Source: an uncultured Prevotellaceae bacterium
GTDB lineage: Bacteria > Bacteroidota > Bacteroidia > Bacteroidales > Bacteroidaceae
Direction: 5' to 3'
Length of the DNA: 64,000 bases
NCBI GenBank assembly: GCA_900314985.1
Contig: OMXL01000007.1
Span: 1 to 64,000 of the forward strand
Part shown: positions 25,545 to 34,717 of the stretch, one piece after another
Layout of the letters: every line of letters starts with the position of its first letter
Numbering within the stretch: position 1 is the first letter of the stretch
Notes under the pieces: model-generated
Databases searched by the model: none
What the model was told of the DNA's origin: nothing
The model's input: only the letters and a program-made list of their open reading frames with translations
Program-made: the position numbers and the translations under genes

Positions 25545-26954
25545 CTATGATTCTTTAGGGTTCGTTGTTTCTTCAGGAAGCATCAGGTTGGCGTCTGCAT
25601 CGATGAACATCGAGTCGTCCATCTCCTCCAACGCCTTCTTTTTCTTGTTCTCGCGGGCACCAGCCTTCAGCAGATTCTTGGCAGCAGTAATGATGCTGGC
25701 ACCACTCTCTGCGGTGGTAATCTTCAGCTTAGCCATCTTCTTGATGGTGTCGTTCATACTGCTCTCCACATCCATGAATCGCAGACCGAAGTCCTGCACG
25801 CGGTCGATGACGGTATTGGCGGCATCCATCATGGCCTGCTGGTTCTTCAGCTGGCGCACCTGTGTCCACATCATCTCCAAGACGCGCAGATTCATGTACA
25901 TGGTCTGTGGACCGAGTATCATCACGCCCTCGTCGTAGGCCTCGCGCCACAGTGATGCGTCGTTGAGTAGTGCTAAGTTCATGGCGCCCTCGATGGGGAT
26001 ATACATGATGGCAAAGTTCAGACGGTTGTAACCCTCAGGCAGATACTTCGTATATTCCTTCTTGGCCAGTCGCTTCACCTGTGCTCTCACGCTGTCTATG
26101 TGGGCTTTGAGGAAGGCACTCTTCTCGGGTGTGCCGTCTTCCGCATTCATGTAGCGCTCATAGTCAGTCAGCGACATCTTGGAGTCGACCACCACGTGGC
26201 GATTGTTGGGGAAGTGCAGGATGAAGTCAGGAATCAGACCCTTGCCGTCGTCGCCCTTCAGTCCCTTGCCACCTTTATCTTTCAGCGTCTCCTGGGTGTC
26301 AAACTGCTCACCCTCCTTCAGCTCCAGGTCTTCTAACAGCTGCTTCAGCTTTAACTCACCGAAGTTACCTTGTACCTTCACCTCACCCGTCAAGGCGCGC
26401 GTCAGACGATCGGCAGTCTCACCAATCTCCTGACTCTTCTGCATATTAATCTTGATGGTCTCGTCGAGTCGTGTCAGCGCCTCGGTCTGCTGTTCCTTGG
26501 TCTTGTCGAGGGCTTCCTGCATGTCCTTCAGACTCTTCTGCAAGGGGTCGATAATCTTCGACACCTGTTCCTTGTTCTGTACGCCCAACTCCTCTTGGCG
26601 CATCTTCAGCACCTTCTCTGAGGTGGTCTGCATCTGTTCACGAATCAGGTCCAGCTGACTCTTCACCTGTTCCTCGTTCATCTGCTTCATGGCAGCAATC
26701 TCGCGCTCGTGGGCCTCCTTCGTCAACTGCAGCTGCTGCTCAAAAGACACCTTCAGGGCACCAATCTGCTGCTCGTAGACCGCCTTCTGGCTTTCCTGCT
26801 GCTTTTCAGCCTCGGCCTTCTGGGTGTCCAACTGGCGCAGATAGTTCTCTGCGTTACTCTTCTGTACGTCGCGCTCTGTGGTCAGCTTCATGATGCGGTA
26901 GGCTAATACGGCCACCACGATGATGCTTACAATTAAGATGATGATGATATCCAT
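25545..26954 (-). CDS. rmuC: RmuC-family DNA recombination protein
   Basis: The 469-residue protein starts with a membrane helix (MDIIIILIVSIIVVAVLAY), continues with a long coiled coil (about residues 20-190), then the RmuC nuclease-like domain with PDFILHFPNNRHVVVDSKMS (about residues 235-255), a restriction-enzyme-like core. RmuC limits inversions at short repeats in E. coli; the mechanism is not settled. ATG 26954 gives the membrane anchor at residue 1; an open extension upstream overlaps the acetyltransferase gene and is unlikely. Confidence 0.85.
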   Translation of the reverse strand: MDIIIILIVSIIVVAVLAYRIMKLTTERDVQKSNAENYLRQLDTQKAEAEKQQESQKAVYEQQIGALKVSFEQQLQLTKEAHEREIAAMKQMNEEQVKSQLDLIREQMQTTSEKVLKMRQEELGVQNKEQVSKIIDPLQKSLKDMQEALDKTKEQQTEALTRLDETIKINMQKSQEIGETADRLTRALTGEVKVQGNFGELKLKQLLEDLELKEGEQFDTQETLKDKGGKGLKGDDGKGLIPDFILHFPNNRHVVVDSKMSLTDYERYMNAEDGTPEKSAFLKAHIDSVRAQVKRLAKKEYTKYLPEGYNRLNFAIMYIPIEGAMNLALLNDASLWREAYDEGVMILGPQTMYMNLRVLEMMWTQVRQLKNQQAMMDAANTVIDRVQDFGLRFMDVESSMNDTIKKMAKLKITTAESGASIITAAKNLLKAGARENKKKKALEEMDDSMFIDADANLMLPEETTNPKES

Positions 26955-26959
26955 AGGTC

Positions 26960-27421
26960 TTACAATATCGTTTCCATTCCCGTTTTCTGAACCTGCATGC
27001 CCATGCTCCTGTAGAAACTCTGAGCAGCGTCGTTGCCCTCCCACACGTTGAGGGTGATGTTGTAGCAACCGATGGCTCGGGCATAGTCACGGACATATTC
27101 GTAGAGCGCCTTTCCGACATGTTTGCCACGTGCCGTCTCGTCAACGCAGATGTCGTCGATGTATAGCGTCTTAGCATCCACCAGCAGCCTGTGACCTCTG
27201 GCCTCACTAATCTGGCAGAAGGCATGGCCCAACACCTGCCCGTCATCGTAGACGAAGATGGGGCAGTTTTCGTCGTTGAGCACAGCCTCCAACTCCTGCT
27301 CGTCATATTTCGTCGTATAGGGTTTGAACAAGTCTGGACGCAACTTGTGATGCACCATATCCACTTGGTGCAATAGCTCCATGATTCGTCCTATGTCGTT
27401 TTTACATGCTTTTCTAACCAT
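26960..27421 (-). CDS. GNAT-family N-acetyltransferase
   Basis: The 153-residue protein has the acetyl-CoA-binding motif in ICVDETARGKHVGKALYEYV (about residues 91-110) and the following NVWEGNDAAQSFYRSMGM segment, both typical of GNAT enzymes. The acceptor is unknown. It ends five bases before the rmuC ATG, so the two are likely cotranscribed. Confidence 0.85.
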   Translation of the reverse strand: MVRKACKNDIGRIMELLHQVDMVHHKLRPDLFKPYTTKYDEQELEAVLNDENCPIFVYDDGQVLGHAFCQISEARGHRLLVDAKTLYIDDICVDETARGKHVGKALYEYVRDYARAIGCYNITLNVWEGNDAAQSFYRSMGMQVQKTGMETIL

Positions 27422-27540
27422 CGTTTGTGTTGTCTGATTTCGTTTGCAAAGATAATACTTTTTTCTGCTATTTGCGCCAGAGGTATGAATGCTTATGAGT
27501 TAAAAAGGATTAATTTTTAAAGATGTAACGGAAAAATACG

Positions 27541-27548
27541 TATTTTTG
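27541..27548 (+). promoter_or_regulatory. -7 box of gltS
   Basis: TATTTTTG lies 47 bp before the gltS ATG and matches the TAnnTTTG box. Confidence 0.5.
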
Positions 27549-27595
27549 CAAAACGAGTATTAGTGTGTCTTTCAACCTAAAACAAGAAAGTGAGT

Positions 27596-28885
27596 ATGAT
27601 AAGTATTGAATTGGATATGATACAGACCGCAGGCATTGGCGCTTTGGCGCTCCTTGTCGGTATGGTCTTAACGCGAAGGGTTTCCTTCCTGCAGAAGTTC
27701 TGTGTGCCGTCGCCAGTGAGTGGTGGTATCATCTTTTCGTTGATAACCCTGATGCTTTATGGCTGCTTCCATGTGGAGGTGTCGTTCGATGGTACGCTGA
27801 AGGATGTCTTCATGGTAGCATTCTTTACCAGTGTTGGTTTTCAGAGTGACCTTAAGGTCATCAAGAAAGGCGGCAAACCTTTGGCCATCATGCTGGGTCT
27901 GCTGGTGGTTGTTATTGCTTTGCAGAACCTGATGCCGATGGGCGTTACGCGACTGATGGGTGTCGACCCTTTGATTGGCATGGCTGCTGGTAGCATATCG
28001 ATGACTGGTGGACATGGCACGGCAGGCGGTTTTGCAAGTGTTCTCGAAGCTATGGGACTGCATGGCGCAGGCACCATAGGCATGGCTGCTGCTACCTTTG
28101 GACTGATTGCTGGTTCTATGATTGGTGGCCCGTTGGCAGAGCGGATTATCCGCAAAAAACTGACACACGAACAGATGCAGCCGCAAGATGACGAGATTGA
28201 CCCCGCCATGGCTGGTATCGAGAGTGATGAGGCCTCACCAACAGGTCGTACCAAACGTGTCAGTACCAACGAACAGGAATTCCAGCAGTATGCCAAGGCC
28301 ACTTATTGCATCCTTCTGGTCATGGGTGCAGGCACCTTGATGAGCTGGCTGTTGTCAAAGACGGGTGTTACGTTTCCTACCTATTTCGGCGCTCTGGTCT
28401 TAGCTGCTATCGCTCGCAACACCTTAGGATTCATCAGTTATAAGGAGGATGGCAAATGGGAGAAAGCAGAGAAACTGCTCGACATGGAGCGAATTATCAG
28501 CGTTGGCAATATCAGTCTGTCTATGTTCCTTGGCATGGCTATGATTTCCCTTCGCCTCTGGGAACTACAAAGCCTCGCCCTTCCATTGATCGTCATCCTG
28601 GCGTTTCAGGTGCTGATGATGGCGCTCTTTGTCTATTGGGTGGCGTTCCCCCTGTTGGGTCGCAATTACGATGCCGCCGTGCTGTGTGCGGGAATGTGTG
28701 GTTTCGGCCTTGGTGCAACGCCCAATGCGATGGCCAATATGAGTGCTGTCTGTTATAAATACCGCTATACCGTCAAGCCCTTCCTCATCGTCCCCATCAT
28801 CGGTGCTATGTTTGCCGATTTGATCAATACCGGCATGATTACCCTCTTCCTTAATATCATCAAATGGATATGTGCAACCGTATAG
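27596..28885 (+). CDS. gltS: Sodium/glutamate symporter
   Basis: The 429-residue protein has ten or more membrane helices and the GltS signature segments, including SMTGGHGTAGGF in the first half and the paired GFGLGATPNAMANM near the C-terminus. It imports glutamate with Na+. A hydrophilic loop (about residues 195-230) separates the halves. ATG 27596 is chosen over a GTG two codons earlier. The next gene starts inside its last 22 bases, so the two form an operon. Confidence 0.9.
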   Translation: MISIELDMIQTAGIGALALLVGMVLTRRVSFLQKFCVPSPVSGGIIFSLITLMLYGCFHVEVSFDGTLKDVFMVAFFTSVGFQSDLKVIKKGGKPLAIMLGLLVVVIALQNLMPMGVTRLMGVDPLIGMAAGSISMTGGHGTAGGFASVLEAMGLHGAGTIGMAAATFGLIAGSMIGGPLAERIIRKKLTHEQMQPQDDEIDPAMAGIESDEASPTGRTKRVSTNEQEFQQYAKATYCILLVMGAGTLMSWLLSKTGVTFPTYFGALVLAAIARNTLGFISYKEDGKWEKAEKLLDMERIISVGNISLSMFLGMAMISLRLWELQSLALPLIVILAFQVLMMALFVYWVAFPLLGRNYDAAVLCAGMCGFGLGATPNAMANMSAVCYKYRYTVKPFLIVPIIGAMFADLINTGMITLFLNIIKWICATV

Positions 28886-30468
28886 CTAACGTTCTTCTTC
28901 TGACTGGTTTTCTGCTCTCATCTGTCACGATGTCTGCAGAGAGTGATTTGCCCATCATCGAGGTGAAGGCAGACAGGACGATGATCTACCCGCAACGCAT
29001 GGAACTGACGGGCGAGGAGTCGCTGATGGATATTCTCCAGATGGTGCCAGAGCTGTTGATAGGTGGTTATGAGGATGTCCTCTCCAGCTATAACCTTCGC
29101 ATTGACAACTGTCCGATGAATGGTGACACGAGGTTGATTCTGAGTCAGATGAAAGCCAAGGACATTGCTAAGATTCAGGTTTGTGACAATACGGGTGTTG
29201 CAAAGGGAACCATTGGAATGGGTAGGGTGTTGGATATTAATATGAAGATGCCTGACGCGTGGAAAGGATTTGTGGAAGGACAGGGAGACTTCGGTAAAGA
29301 GGTGGCAGGTATAGGCTCTGTGAATGCATTATATGGTAGTCAGCATACCGACCTCTATGCCAATGCTTCTTATCGTCGTCAGGAGGGAAACGAGCAGTAT
29401 CTGACGCTTCACATGACCAACCGTTTTGACGACAGGAACCGGCTGCTGACCTATTTCACTCAGCAGTATATTGACCATCCTGCTGCTGTGTCGCGTAAGG
29501 TGATGGGCAGGGTCCGATATTTCCATACCTTTAATGAACTGGGCACAGAACTGCTCCTGGTGGGTGGTTATCAGTATGCCAGCGACCCAGTCCTCTCCAA
29601 CAAGCTGCCGTTGTTTATCGCTGAGCTGAACACACCGTTGCTGACCAAACGGCTGTCGATGATGGTGGGTGTTGAGGGCGACTTCCTGATGACCAGAGAA
29701 AAGGATACGGACAGGAGTTGGGATGTCTTCAATAATGATATCTATCTGCAGTTCACCTACTCCTTGCCCAAATGGAAGTTGACAGTTGGCAACCGTGTGA
29801 TGTTCTATAACTATAACCTGAAGGAAGGCGGAATCAGCCAAAAGCATTCTGACACCCGCAACAACACGAACGCCTGCATCGTCTATGTGCCTGACAACCG
29901 CAATCAGCTCCAGTTGGGCTATTATCGCAAATACTATAATCCTTCCTACTTGGTACTCTTTATGGATGCCAGTACGCTTTATGATGAAGAATGGATGAAG
30001 GCCGAGGGCTTGCTGGAGGAATGGGATATTCATCAGGTGAAGCTGGCTTATGCCTATAGTAAGCAGAAGTTGACGGTGCATGCAGAGGCGAGCCATTATG
30101 CCGTTGAAGACGAAGAGAATTTTACGGAACTGGATGTCTCTGCTTATTGGAAAACAAAAGGACTGACTCTGACGGGTGGCTCTAATCTCTATATAGCCCG
30201 TAGTGGTACCTCTGCTTCACTGAGATTTGCTCCGACAGTCTATCTTCCTTGCGACTGGCAGATTGGGATGCAGGTGGTATATTATACCAAGAAGTCACCA
30301 ACACGTGAGCTGTATGGTACGCCAGTCTATGGCTGCCTGTTCGTGAACAAACCATTTGGAAAGAGCTGGACTCTGGGCGTTGACTGGCATGATATGTTTG
30401 ACGCATTCTGTAGTGATGCACTGGTAAACCGACATGCCGCAAACGTCAAGTTGCAGTATCGGTTCTGA
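28864..30468 (+). CDS. Outer-membrane beta-barrel protein with TonB-receptor-like plug
   Basis: The 534-residue protein has a signal peptide (about residues 1-24), a short plug-like region (about residues 30-140: IIEVKADRTM, then DILQMVPELLIGGYEDVL and a RIDNCPMNGD segment), and then alternating strands that end in KLQYRF, a C-terminal aromatic typical of barrel proteins. It resembles TonB-dependent receptors in order but is short. No TonB box is clear. It overlaps gltS by 22 bases, which suggests coupled translation. Ligand unknown. Confidence 0.65.
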   Translation: MDMCNRIANVLLLTGFLLSSVTMSAESDLPIIEVKADRTMIYPQRMELTGEESLMDILQMVPELLIGGYEDVLSSYNLRIDNCPMNGDTRLILSQMKAKDIAKIQVCDNTGVAKGTIGMGRVLDINMKMPDAWKGFVEGQGDFGKEVAGIGSVNALYGSQHTDLYANASYRRQEGNEQYLTLHMTNRFDDRNRLLTYFTQQYIDHPAAVSRKVMGRVRYFHTFNELGTELLLVGGYQYASDPVLSNKLPLFIAELNTPLLTKRLSMMVGVEGDFLMTREKDTDRSWDVFNNDIYLQFTYSLPKWKLTVGNRVMFYNYNLKEGGISQKHSDTRNNTNACIVYVPDNRNQLQLGYYRKYYNPSYLVLFMDASTLYDEEWMKAEGLLEEWDIHQVKLAYAYSKQKLTVHAEASHYAVEDEENFTELDVSAYWKTKGLTLTGGSNLYIARSGTSASLRFAPTVYLPCDWQIGMQVVYYTKKSPTRELYGTPVYGCLFVNKPFGKSWTLGVDWHDMFDAFCSDALVNRHAANVKLQYRF

Positions 30469-30602
30469 CATCATACATCTGACATTAGTATAGTATGTCA
30501 CTCACCTGTCCCTGTTGGCAGTTTACGTTGTTTCTGTAAAAAAAACATTCTCATATACTTATAAAAAAACTCAAAAATCTTTTGTTTTTCGATTATTTTC
30601 AT

Positions 30603-30610
30603 TAACTTTG
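30603..30610 (+). promoter_or_regulatory. -7 box of the AbiEi-like gene
   Basis: TAACTTTG lies in an AT-rich upstream region, 37 bp before the ATG at 30648. The composition changes sharply here compared with the gltS operon, marking the left edge of the island. Confidence 0.5.
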
Positions 30611-30647
30611 TACCGTTTTCACGACAAAAGATAATAGTACAAACATA

Positions 30648-31598
30648 ATGAATATGGTAGAAGTTAAGGTAGCAGGGAAGATGTTGGCATTATCTCCCAT
30701 GATAAAAGAAGAGTTGAAAGGTATTCCGATTGATACGAAACTGAAGTTTCATTTCCATCGGGCAATATTCAACGAAAACACTTTTTGCCTGTTGGAAACA
30801 AAGAAAGAAGAGAATCATGCCTCTGTAAACTGTCTGAGACTGGCAGAGCGCTTGAAGAATATTCTCCATTTGCCAGTTGTTTTTCTGTTCCGTAATCTCC
30901 AGTTTGTGGAAAGGAACAGGCTCATAGATCGAGGTGTGTATTTCATTGTTTCAGACAAATTTGCATTCTTACCATTCTTAATCATCAACTACAAGGAAAC
31001 TGTTAAAAAAAAGACTGAAGAACTCTCTTCAGTTGCACAATATATATTATTGTATCACTTGCAAATAGACGACATTAATGGTTGGTCTATGGCAGATATG
31101 GAACAGAAATCGCCTTATACATACGTTACAATATCGAGGGCATTCAAGAATTTAGAGGAACTTCAATTATGCAAAATTGAGATGGATGAAAGCCGAGTGA
31201 AACGTATCTTCTTTGAGGGAACAAAAAAAGAAGTGTGGGAACATTCATTAGCCTATCTGAAGAATCCTGTTAAAAAGATACTCTATTATGATGACATAGT
31301 TACAGACTTGTCATTTACAGAGGGTGGTTCTGCTGCTCTGGCTCACTACACTTCTCTAAACCCAGACGAGACGAAAACGTATGTAATGGATACGAAGGGA
31401 TATAAAAATCTGCAACACAACAGTATTTCCGTCAACAAGAACGACATCGAAGGAAGCATCTGTATTGAGATATGGAACTATCCTCCACTGCATCAGAATT
31501 ATGCAGACCCGCTTTCCCTTTATCTTACACTAAGAGACGATCGTGACCCCAGAACAGAAAAGGAATTAGAAATAATGATTAACAAACTATGGTTGTAG
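30648..31598 (+). CDS. AbiEi-like antitoxin / winged-helix regulator
   Basis: The 316-residue protein has an N-terminal region of unknown fold, a winged-helix-like segment in the middle (about residues 125-185, SSVAQYILLYHLQ to YTYVTISRAFKNLEEL), and a C-terminal region with GGSAALAHYTSL, a pattern of the AbiEi family (type IV toxin-antitoxin). AbiEi proteins bind DNA and oppose the nucleotidyltransferase toxin AbiEii. The toxin gene that should follow is present only as a 42-codon remnant that overlaps the last ten bases, so this antitoxin is now alone. The family call rests on pattern and on the remnant. Confidence 0.55.
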   Translation: MNMVEVKVAGKMLALSPMIKEELKGIPIDTKLKFHFHRAIFNENTFCLLETKKEENHASVNCLRLAERLKNILHLPVVFLFRNLQFVERNRLIDRGVYFIVSDKFAFLPFLIINYKETVKKKTEELSSVAQYILLYHLQIDDINGWSMADMEQKSPYTYVTISRAFKNLEELQLCKIEMDESRVKRIFFEGTKKEVWEHSLAYLKNPVKKILYYDDIVTDLSFTEGGSAALAHYTSLNPDETKTYVMDTKGYKNLQHNSISVNKNDIEGSICIEIWNYPPLHQNYADPLSLYLTLRDDRDPRTEKELEIMINKLWL

Positions 31599-31717
31599 GA
31601 TTAAATAAATTCAAGGAGGCATTTGCCGATTATCCTTACTATGTAGGAAAGCTGGCTGGAGCTTGCTTATTTCGTAGCATTCATGCTGCAAATATACTAC
31701 TTTTTCCGTTATATTAG
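31589..31717 (+). pseudogene. Remnant of an AbiEii-type nucleotidyltransferase toxin gene
   Basis: ATG 31589 overlaps the end of the AbiEi-like gene. The product begins MVVGLNKFKEAFADYPYYVG and includes KLAGACL, a start like that of AbiEii toxins (GLxKFxExF, then a GGTAC-type segment). After about 30 codons the similarity stops and the frame closes at TAG 31715. The catalytic aspartates are absent, so no active toxin remains. Confidence 0.55.
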
Positions 31718-31741
31718 TATGGAAAAATCGAAAATTTTGCT

Positions 31742-31749
31742 TACCTTTG
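31742..31749 (+). promoter_or_regulatory. -7 box of the gene at 31771
   Basis: TACCTTTG lies 21 bp before ATG 31771. Confidence 0.55.
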
Positions 31750-31770
31750 CTGAGCAAATCAATGGTTATA

Positions 31771-32355
31771 ATGGAACACAACAAAGCGCCATATAAGTTC
31801 AAGCATGTTCGTGAGAAGAACTATGACTCTTCCCACCCTCTTTACGATGCGATGAAAGCCCTTTGCAACCCAGATGGTGAGAATTGTGGTCATACTGCCG
31901 AATATAACGGTATGACCTTCCAACTCTATATGTGCCAAGATACCTATTATGATGAGCAAGGTGTCCCACAAAGCGAAGTCACCGTCATGGGACTTGACCA
32001 ACAAGAAGACAGATGGCACGTTTATCGGTATAATGCAGAGGAATTGGCTGAAATAGCCAAGAAAAATGAGCAGAAGGAATTCAAGCAACATACCATTGAC
32101 TACGACTACATAGACGGCAAACTCTCATGGATATTTCGTCGCGACTATAACGAGCGAAGAGAACTGGTGCACATGGAAGATGCATTTTATGGCGACGATT
32201 TCACACACGAATTCTCAGACACTCCTCACTACACGCTGATTTCAGATCTTACCTACGAATACGACGAACACGGCAATTGGGTAGTCTGCTACCTTCATTG
32301 TGTGGACGGCCTGCAACCTGATGAACTCACTATAAGGGAGATTGAGTATTGGTAA
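31771..32355 (+). CDS. Hypothetical protein convergent with the restriction operon
   Basis: The 194-residue soluble protein is acidic and rich in Tyr, Asp and His, with no signal peptide. Near its end it contains LTYEYDEHGNWV, a YD-repeat-like word seen in Rhs-type and some immunity-like proteins, but one copy is not enough to assign a family. Starts at 31762 or 31771 are both possible. It ends six bases from the end of the McrC-like gene on the other strand. I do not recognise it. Confidence 0.6.
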   Translation: MEHNKAPYKFKHVREKNYDSSHPLYDAMKALCNPDGENCGHTAEYNGMTFQLYMCQDTYYDEQGVPQSEVTVMGLDQQEDRWHVYRYNAEELAEIAKKNEQKEFKQHTIDYDYIDGKLSWIFRRDYNERRELVHMEDAFYGDDFTHEFSDTPHYTLISDLTYEYDEHGNWVVCYLHCVDGLQPDELTIREIEYW

Positions 32356-32361
32356 GACTTC

Positions 32362-34704
32362 CTACTTTTGATACTCCTTCATCTCTGAGCAACTATGAAA
32401 GATTGGCGAATATTCTCTGTAGTTTCTGTCTGTCCTCGCCCATGATACTATACGAAAAACATCATACTTTCCAATGTTAACCTCTTCATCAATAAGATAA
32501 CACTCGTAACTGTATTGTGGATTACGTGGATAACCTGTCTTTACCATATCTGAGGGCCTCATCTCTTTTGTACCATTCACTCTATAAGCAATGAAATCAT
32601 TCTCATGCTCTTTCCCCTCTTGATAGAGAAGAATAAAGCGGACATTAAGCTTGTCCAAATCTTCTCGTGGGAAAGCGCCATCGCGCATACTTCCTAAGCG
32701 AATATTATACATACCCCATTTCTTTATCCACTCCAAATGCTCTTGGTTATGGTAGCTACCTATAAGCACGTCAGCTTCTGGATAACGTTCCAAATAATAA
32801 CGAGTCTTCCAATCATTTAAAGCAGCATCTTTTTCATAGGCAAGTCCCTTTTGAGGAATGACTTTTTCCAACAATCCTGCTTTCCTATCGTTTTCCTCCA
32901 ACCAAGCCCTAATCTGGTCATAGAGCACATACTCACTACTTGTTGGATCAACATAGAGATTTCCTTCCTCGTCTATTTTGGTCGTTCCTGGTCTTAGCGG
33001 GAAGGCACCAATGCCAACCTTTTCTATTGAACGATGATAATACGACTGCTTGTACTCTGCTTTCCCCATATTGCCAGGATACAGTACATAACCGCCAATG
33101 ATTTCCTTCTTCAACTGCTCGTCGCTTTTCCCTTCTGCATAGTAAATGGCATCCCTATACCTATGCATCTGGTTGATGGCATCTTCTGGAGGTACATCCT
33201 TTCCCTCTATTCTTCTGTCATTTAATCGATACTTGGCGTCAAAGAGATAAGTATATACTATATCCTGCTCACTCTTTTTCGAAAGTCTCAGCACAATATC
33301 TGGACGCTGTATCGTAGTAAAGGTCTTTGTATCATCAATAGCTGACTCTATCTCCGCATCCTCTTTTTCCACTTGAGCATTGTAGCTAACAGTAGCCAAT
33401 TCGACATCGCCTTTCTTGAACGTCACCTCCGACTTGGAACCATACACCAGTTGGCGAATGAACCCAGTTGTCAGTTCCCTGCCTGATGAGTTCGCTGTTG
33501 TTTCTTCACCCAATATCTGCTGCACCATGTTCTTCACCTTGATGAAACACCATATCTCATAAAGTTCCGAAATGTCCTTTATCTCTAAGTGACGCATGCT
33601 ATCTTCCAATTCATAGCCACATTGCAGTAAAAGCCAGTTTTTATAGATGTCGCTGTAGCCTCTGGCTCGTTTCATCACCAGCGAGTCTTGTGTAAAGCCC
33701 TTGAATTGTCCTATCTGTCGGAAGAACGGATGGTTGCTAAGTCTCAACAACGTATCATCCATCTCGCTGATACGAAGCGATATGGTTTCATCGTTTATCT
33801 TCAGACTATTTTTGATATGTACCCTAACCACCGAGAACCTTCTGTGCATCTCTTTAATGGCATACTTTAAGAAACGATTCTCAACAGTATCTTTTGAGAG
33901 AAACATCTCTTCTGTTCTATACAGATGATGAGGGTCATTCTTGAAGAGAGAATATTCATTCTCCGTATCAGCAGAAAGATTGCGAAGACGTTCAGCTTTT
34001 TCGTAGCGTACCTCAGCTTTAAGTCTTCGTTTGGGATTATTGATAATAGTTTTCGCTGCCTTGACGATTTCATCAAAACACTGGCTAAAAATCTGCCACC
34101 ATATCAAGTCAGTACTCTCGCTATCGTTAGCCTTGAAGCTTAGATAGGTTTGTTTCAGGAACGAATAGCTCAGCATCGAGTACTCCTGTTCGATATCATT
34201 GATAATCTGCCGCATATCTGTGCGGTAATCCAACTTGTAGCTCAGTACTTCTGTACGGAAATCCATACTTCGAAGCTCTCCGCCAATTGTGTACGCTACC
34301 TTGAAATCTGTTCGTCCCACTTGATTCTTGAAGTTCAACGTACCAAACAGCAACGAATCTTCATCGCTAGCATCAGAAGCTGCATTCGACGAATGTCCAG
34401 CAATGTAGAGGCCCATTATCTTTACTCCATCATAAAGAGGTTTTACTCTGATAGGATATTCCGTATTCTCAAAGAATACAGCTAACTTATGGAGATTCTT
34501 TTCCGTAGCAGCTTCATTATCAAAGTAGAACGTCGTATCCTCTTGTTCGGTAGCATATACCGCATTCAGCGTTGTCTCTTCCTGTTCATCGGTAGCCATC
34601 AGATTCTGTATAGCAGCACGTAGGTGCTTACCATAGTTTTGGCAGGAGATGCGAAGACTCACATCCCCATTCCTCACCTCAAATGAACTGAATCCCGTGC
34701 CCAT
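32362..34704 (-). CDS. McrC-like nuclease subunit with DUF2357 domain
   Basis: The 780-residue protein has an N-terminal DUF2357-type region, a long helical middle part, and a PD-(D/E)XK nuclease core: RPDIVLR (about residue 467) and FDAKYRL (about residue 487). After it come about 150 residues (from ADVLIGSYHNQEHLEW) that I cannot assign and that may form an extra binding domain. It is the likely nuclease partner of the AAA+ protein encoded 13 bp upstream. Systems with McrBC-like subunits and dedicated methyltransferases (LlaJI, BsuMI) cut unmethylated foreign DNA with NTP hydrolysis. It is AT-rich and last in its operon. Confidence 0.7.
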   Translation of the reverse strand: MGTGFSSFEVRNGDVSLRISCQNYGKHLRAAIQNLMATDEQEETTLNAVYATEQEDTTFYFDNEAATEKNLHKLAVFFENTEYPIRVKPLYDGVKIMGLYIAGHSSNAASDASDEDSLLFGTLNFKNQVGRTDFKVAYTIGGELRSMDFRTEVLSYKLDYRTDMRQIINDIEQEYSMLSYSFLKQTYLSFKANDSESTDLIWWQIFSQCFDEIVKAAKTIINNPKRRLKAEVRYEKAERLRNLSADTENEYSLFKNDPHHLYRTEEMFLSKDTVENRFLKYAIKEMHRRFSVVRVHIKNSLKINDETISLRISEMDDTLLRLSNHPFFRQIGQFKGFTQDSLVMKRARGYSDIYKNWLLLQCGYELEDSMRHLEIKDISELYEIWCFIKVKNMVQQILGEETTANSSGRELTTGFIRQLVYGSKSEVTFKKGDVELATVSYNAQVEKEDAEIESAIDDTKTFTTIQRPDIVLRLSKKSEQDIVYTYLFDAKYRLNDRRIEGKDVPPEDAINQMHRYRDAIYYAEGKSDEQLKKEIIGGYVLYPGNMGKAEYKQSYYHRSIEKVGIGAFPLRPGTTKIDEEGNLYVDPTSSEYVLYDQIRAWLEENDRKAGLLEKVIPQKGLAYEKDAALNDWKTRYYLERYPEADVLIGSYHNQEHLEWIKKWGMYNIRLGSMRDGAFPREDLDKLNVRFILLYQEGKEHENDFIAYRVNGTKEMRPSDMVKTGYPRNPQYSYECYLIDEEVNIGKYDVFRIVSWARTDRNYREYSPIFHSCSEMKEYQK

Positions 34705-34717
34705 ACCTTATTATATA

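Noticed and set aside
29329-30096. 255-codon minus-strand frame inside the outer-membrane protein gene
   Set aside because: It is antisense to a gene with signal peptide and barrel pattern; no motifs of its own.
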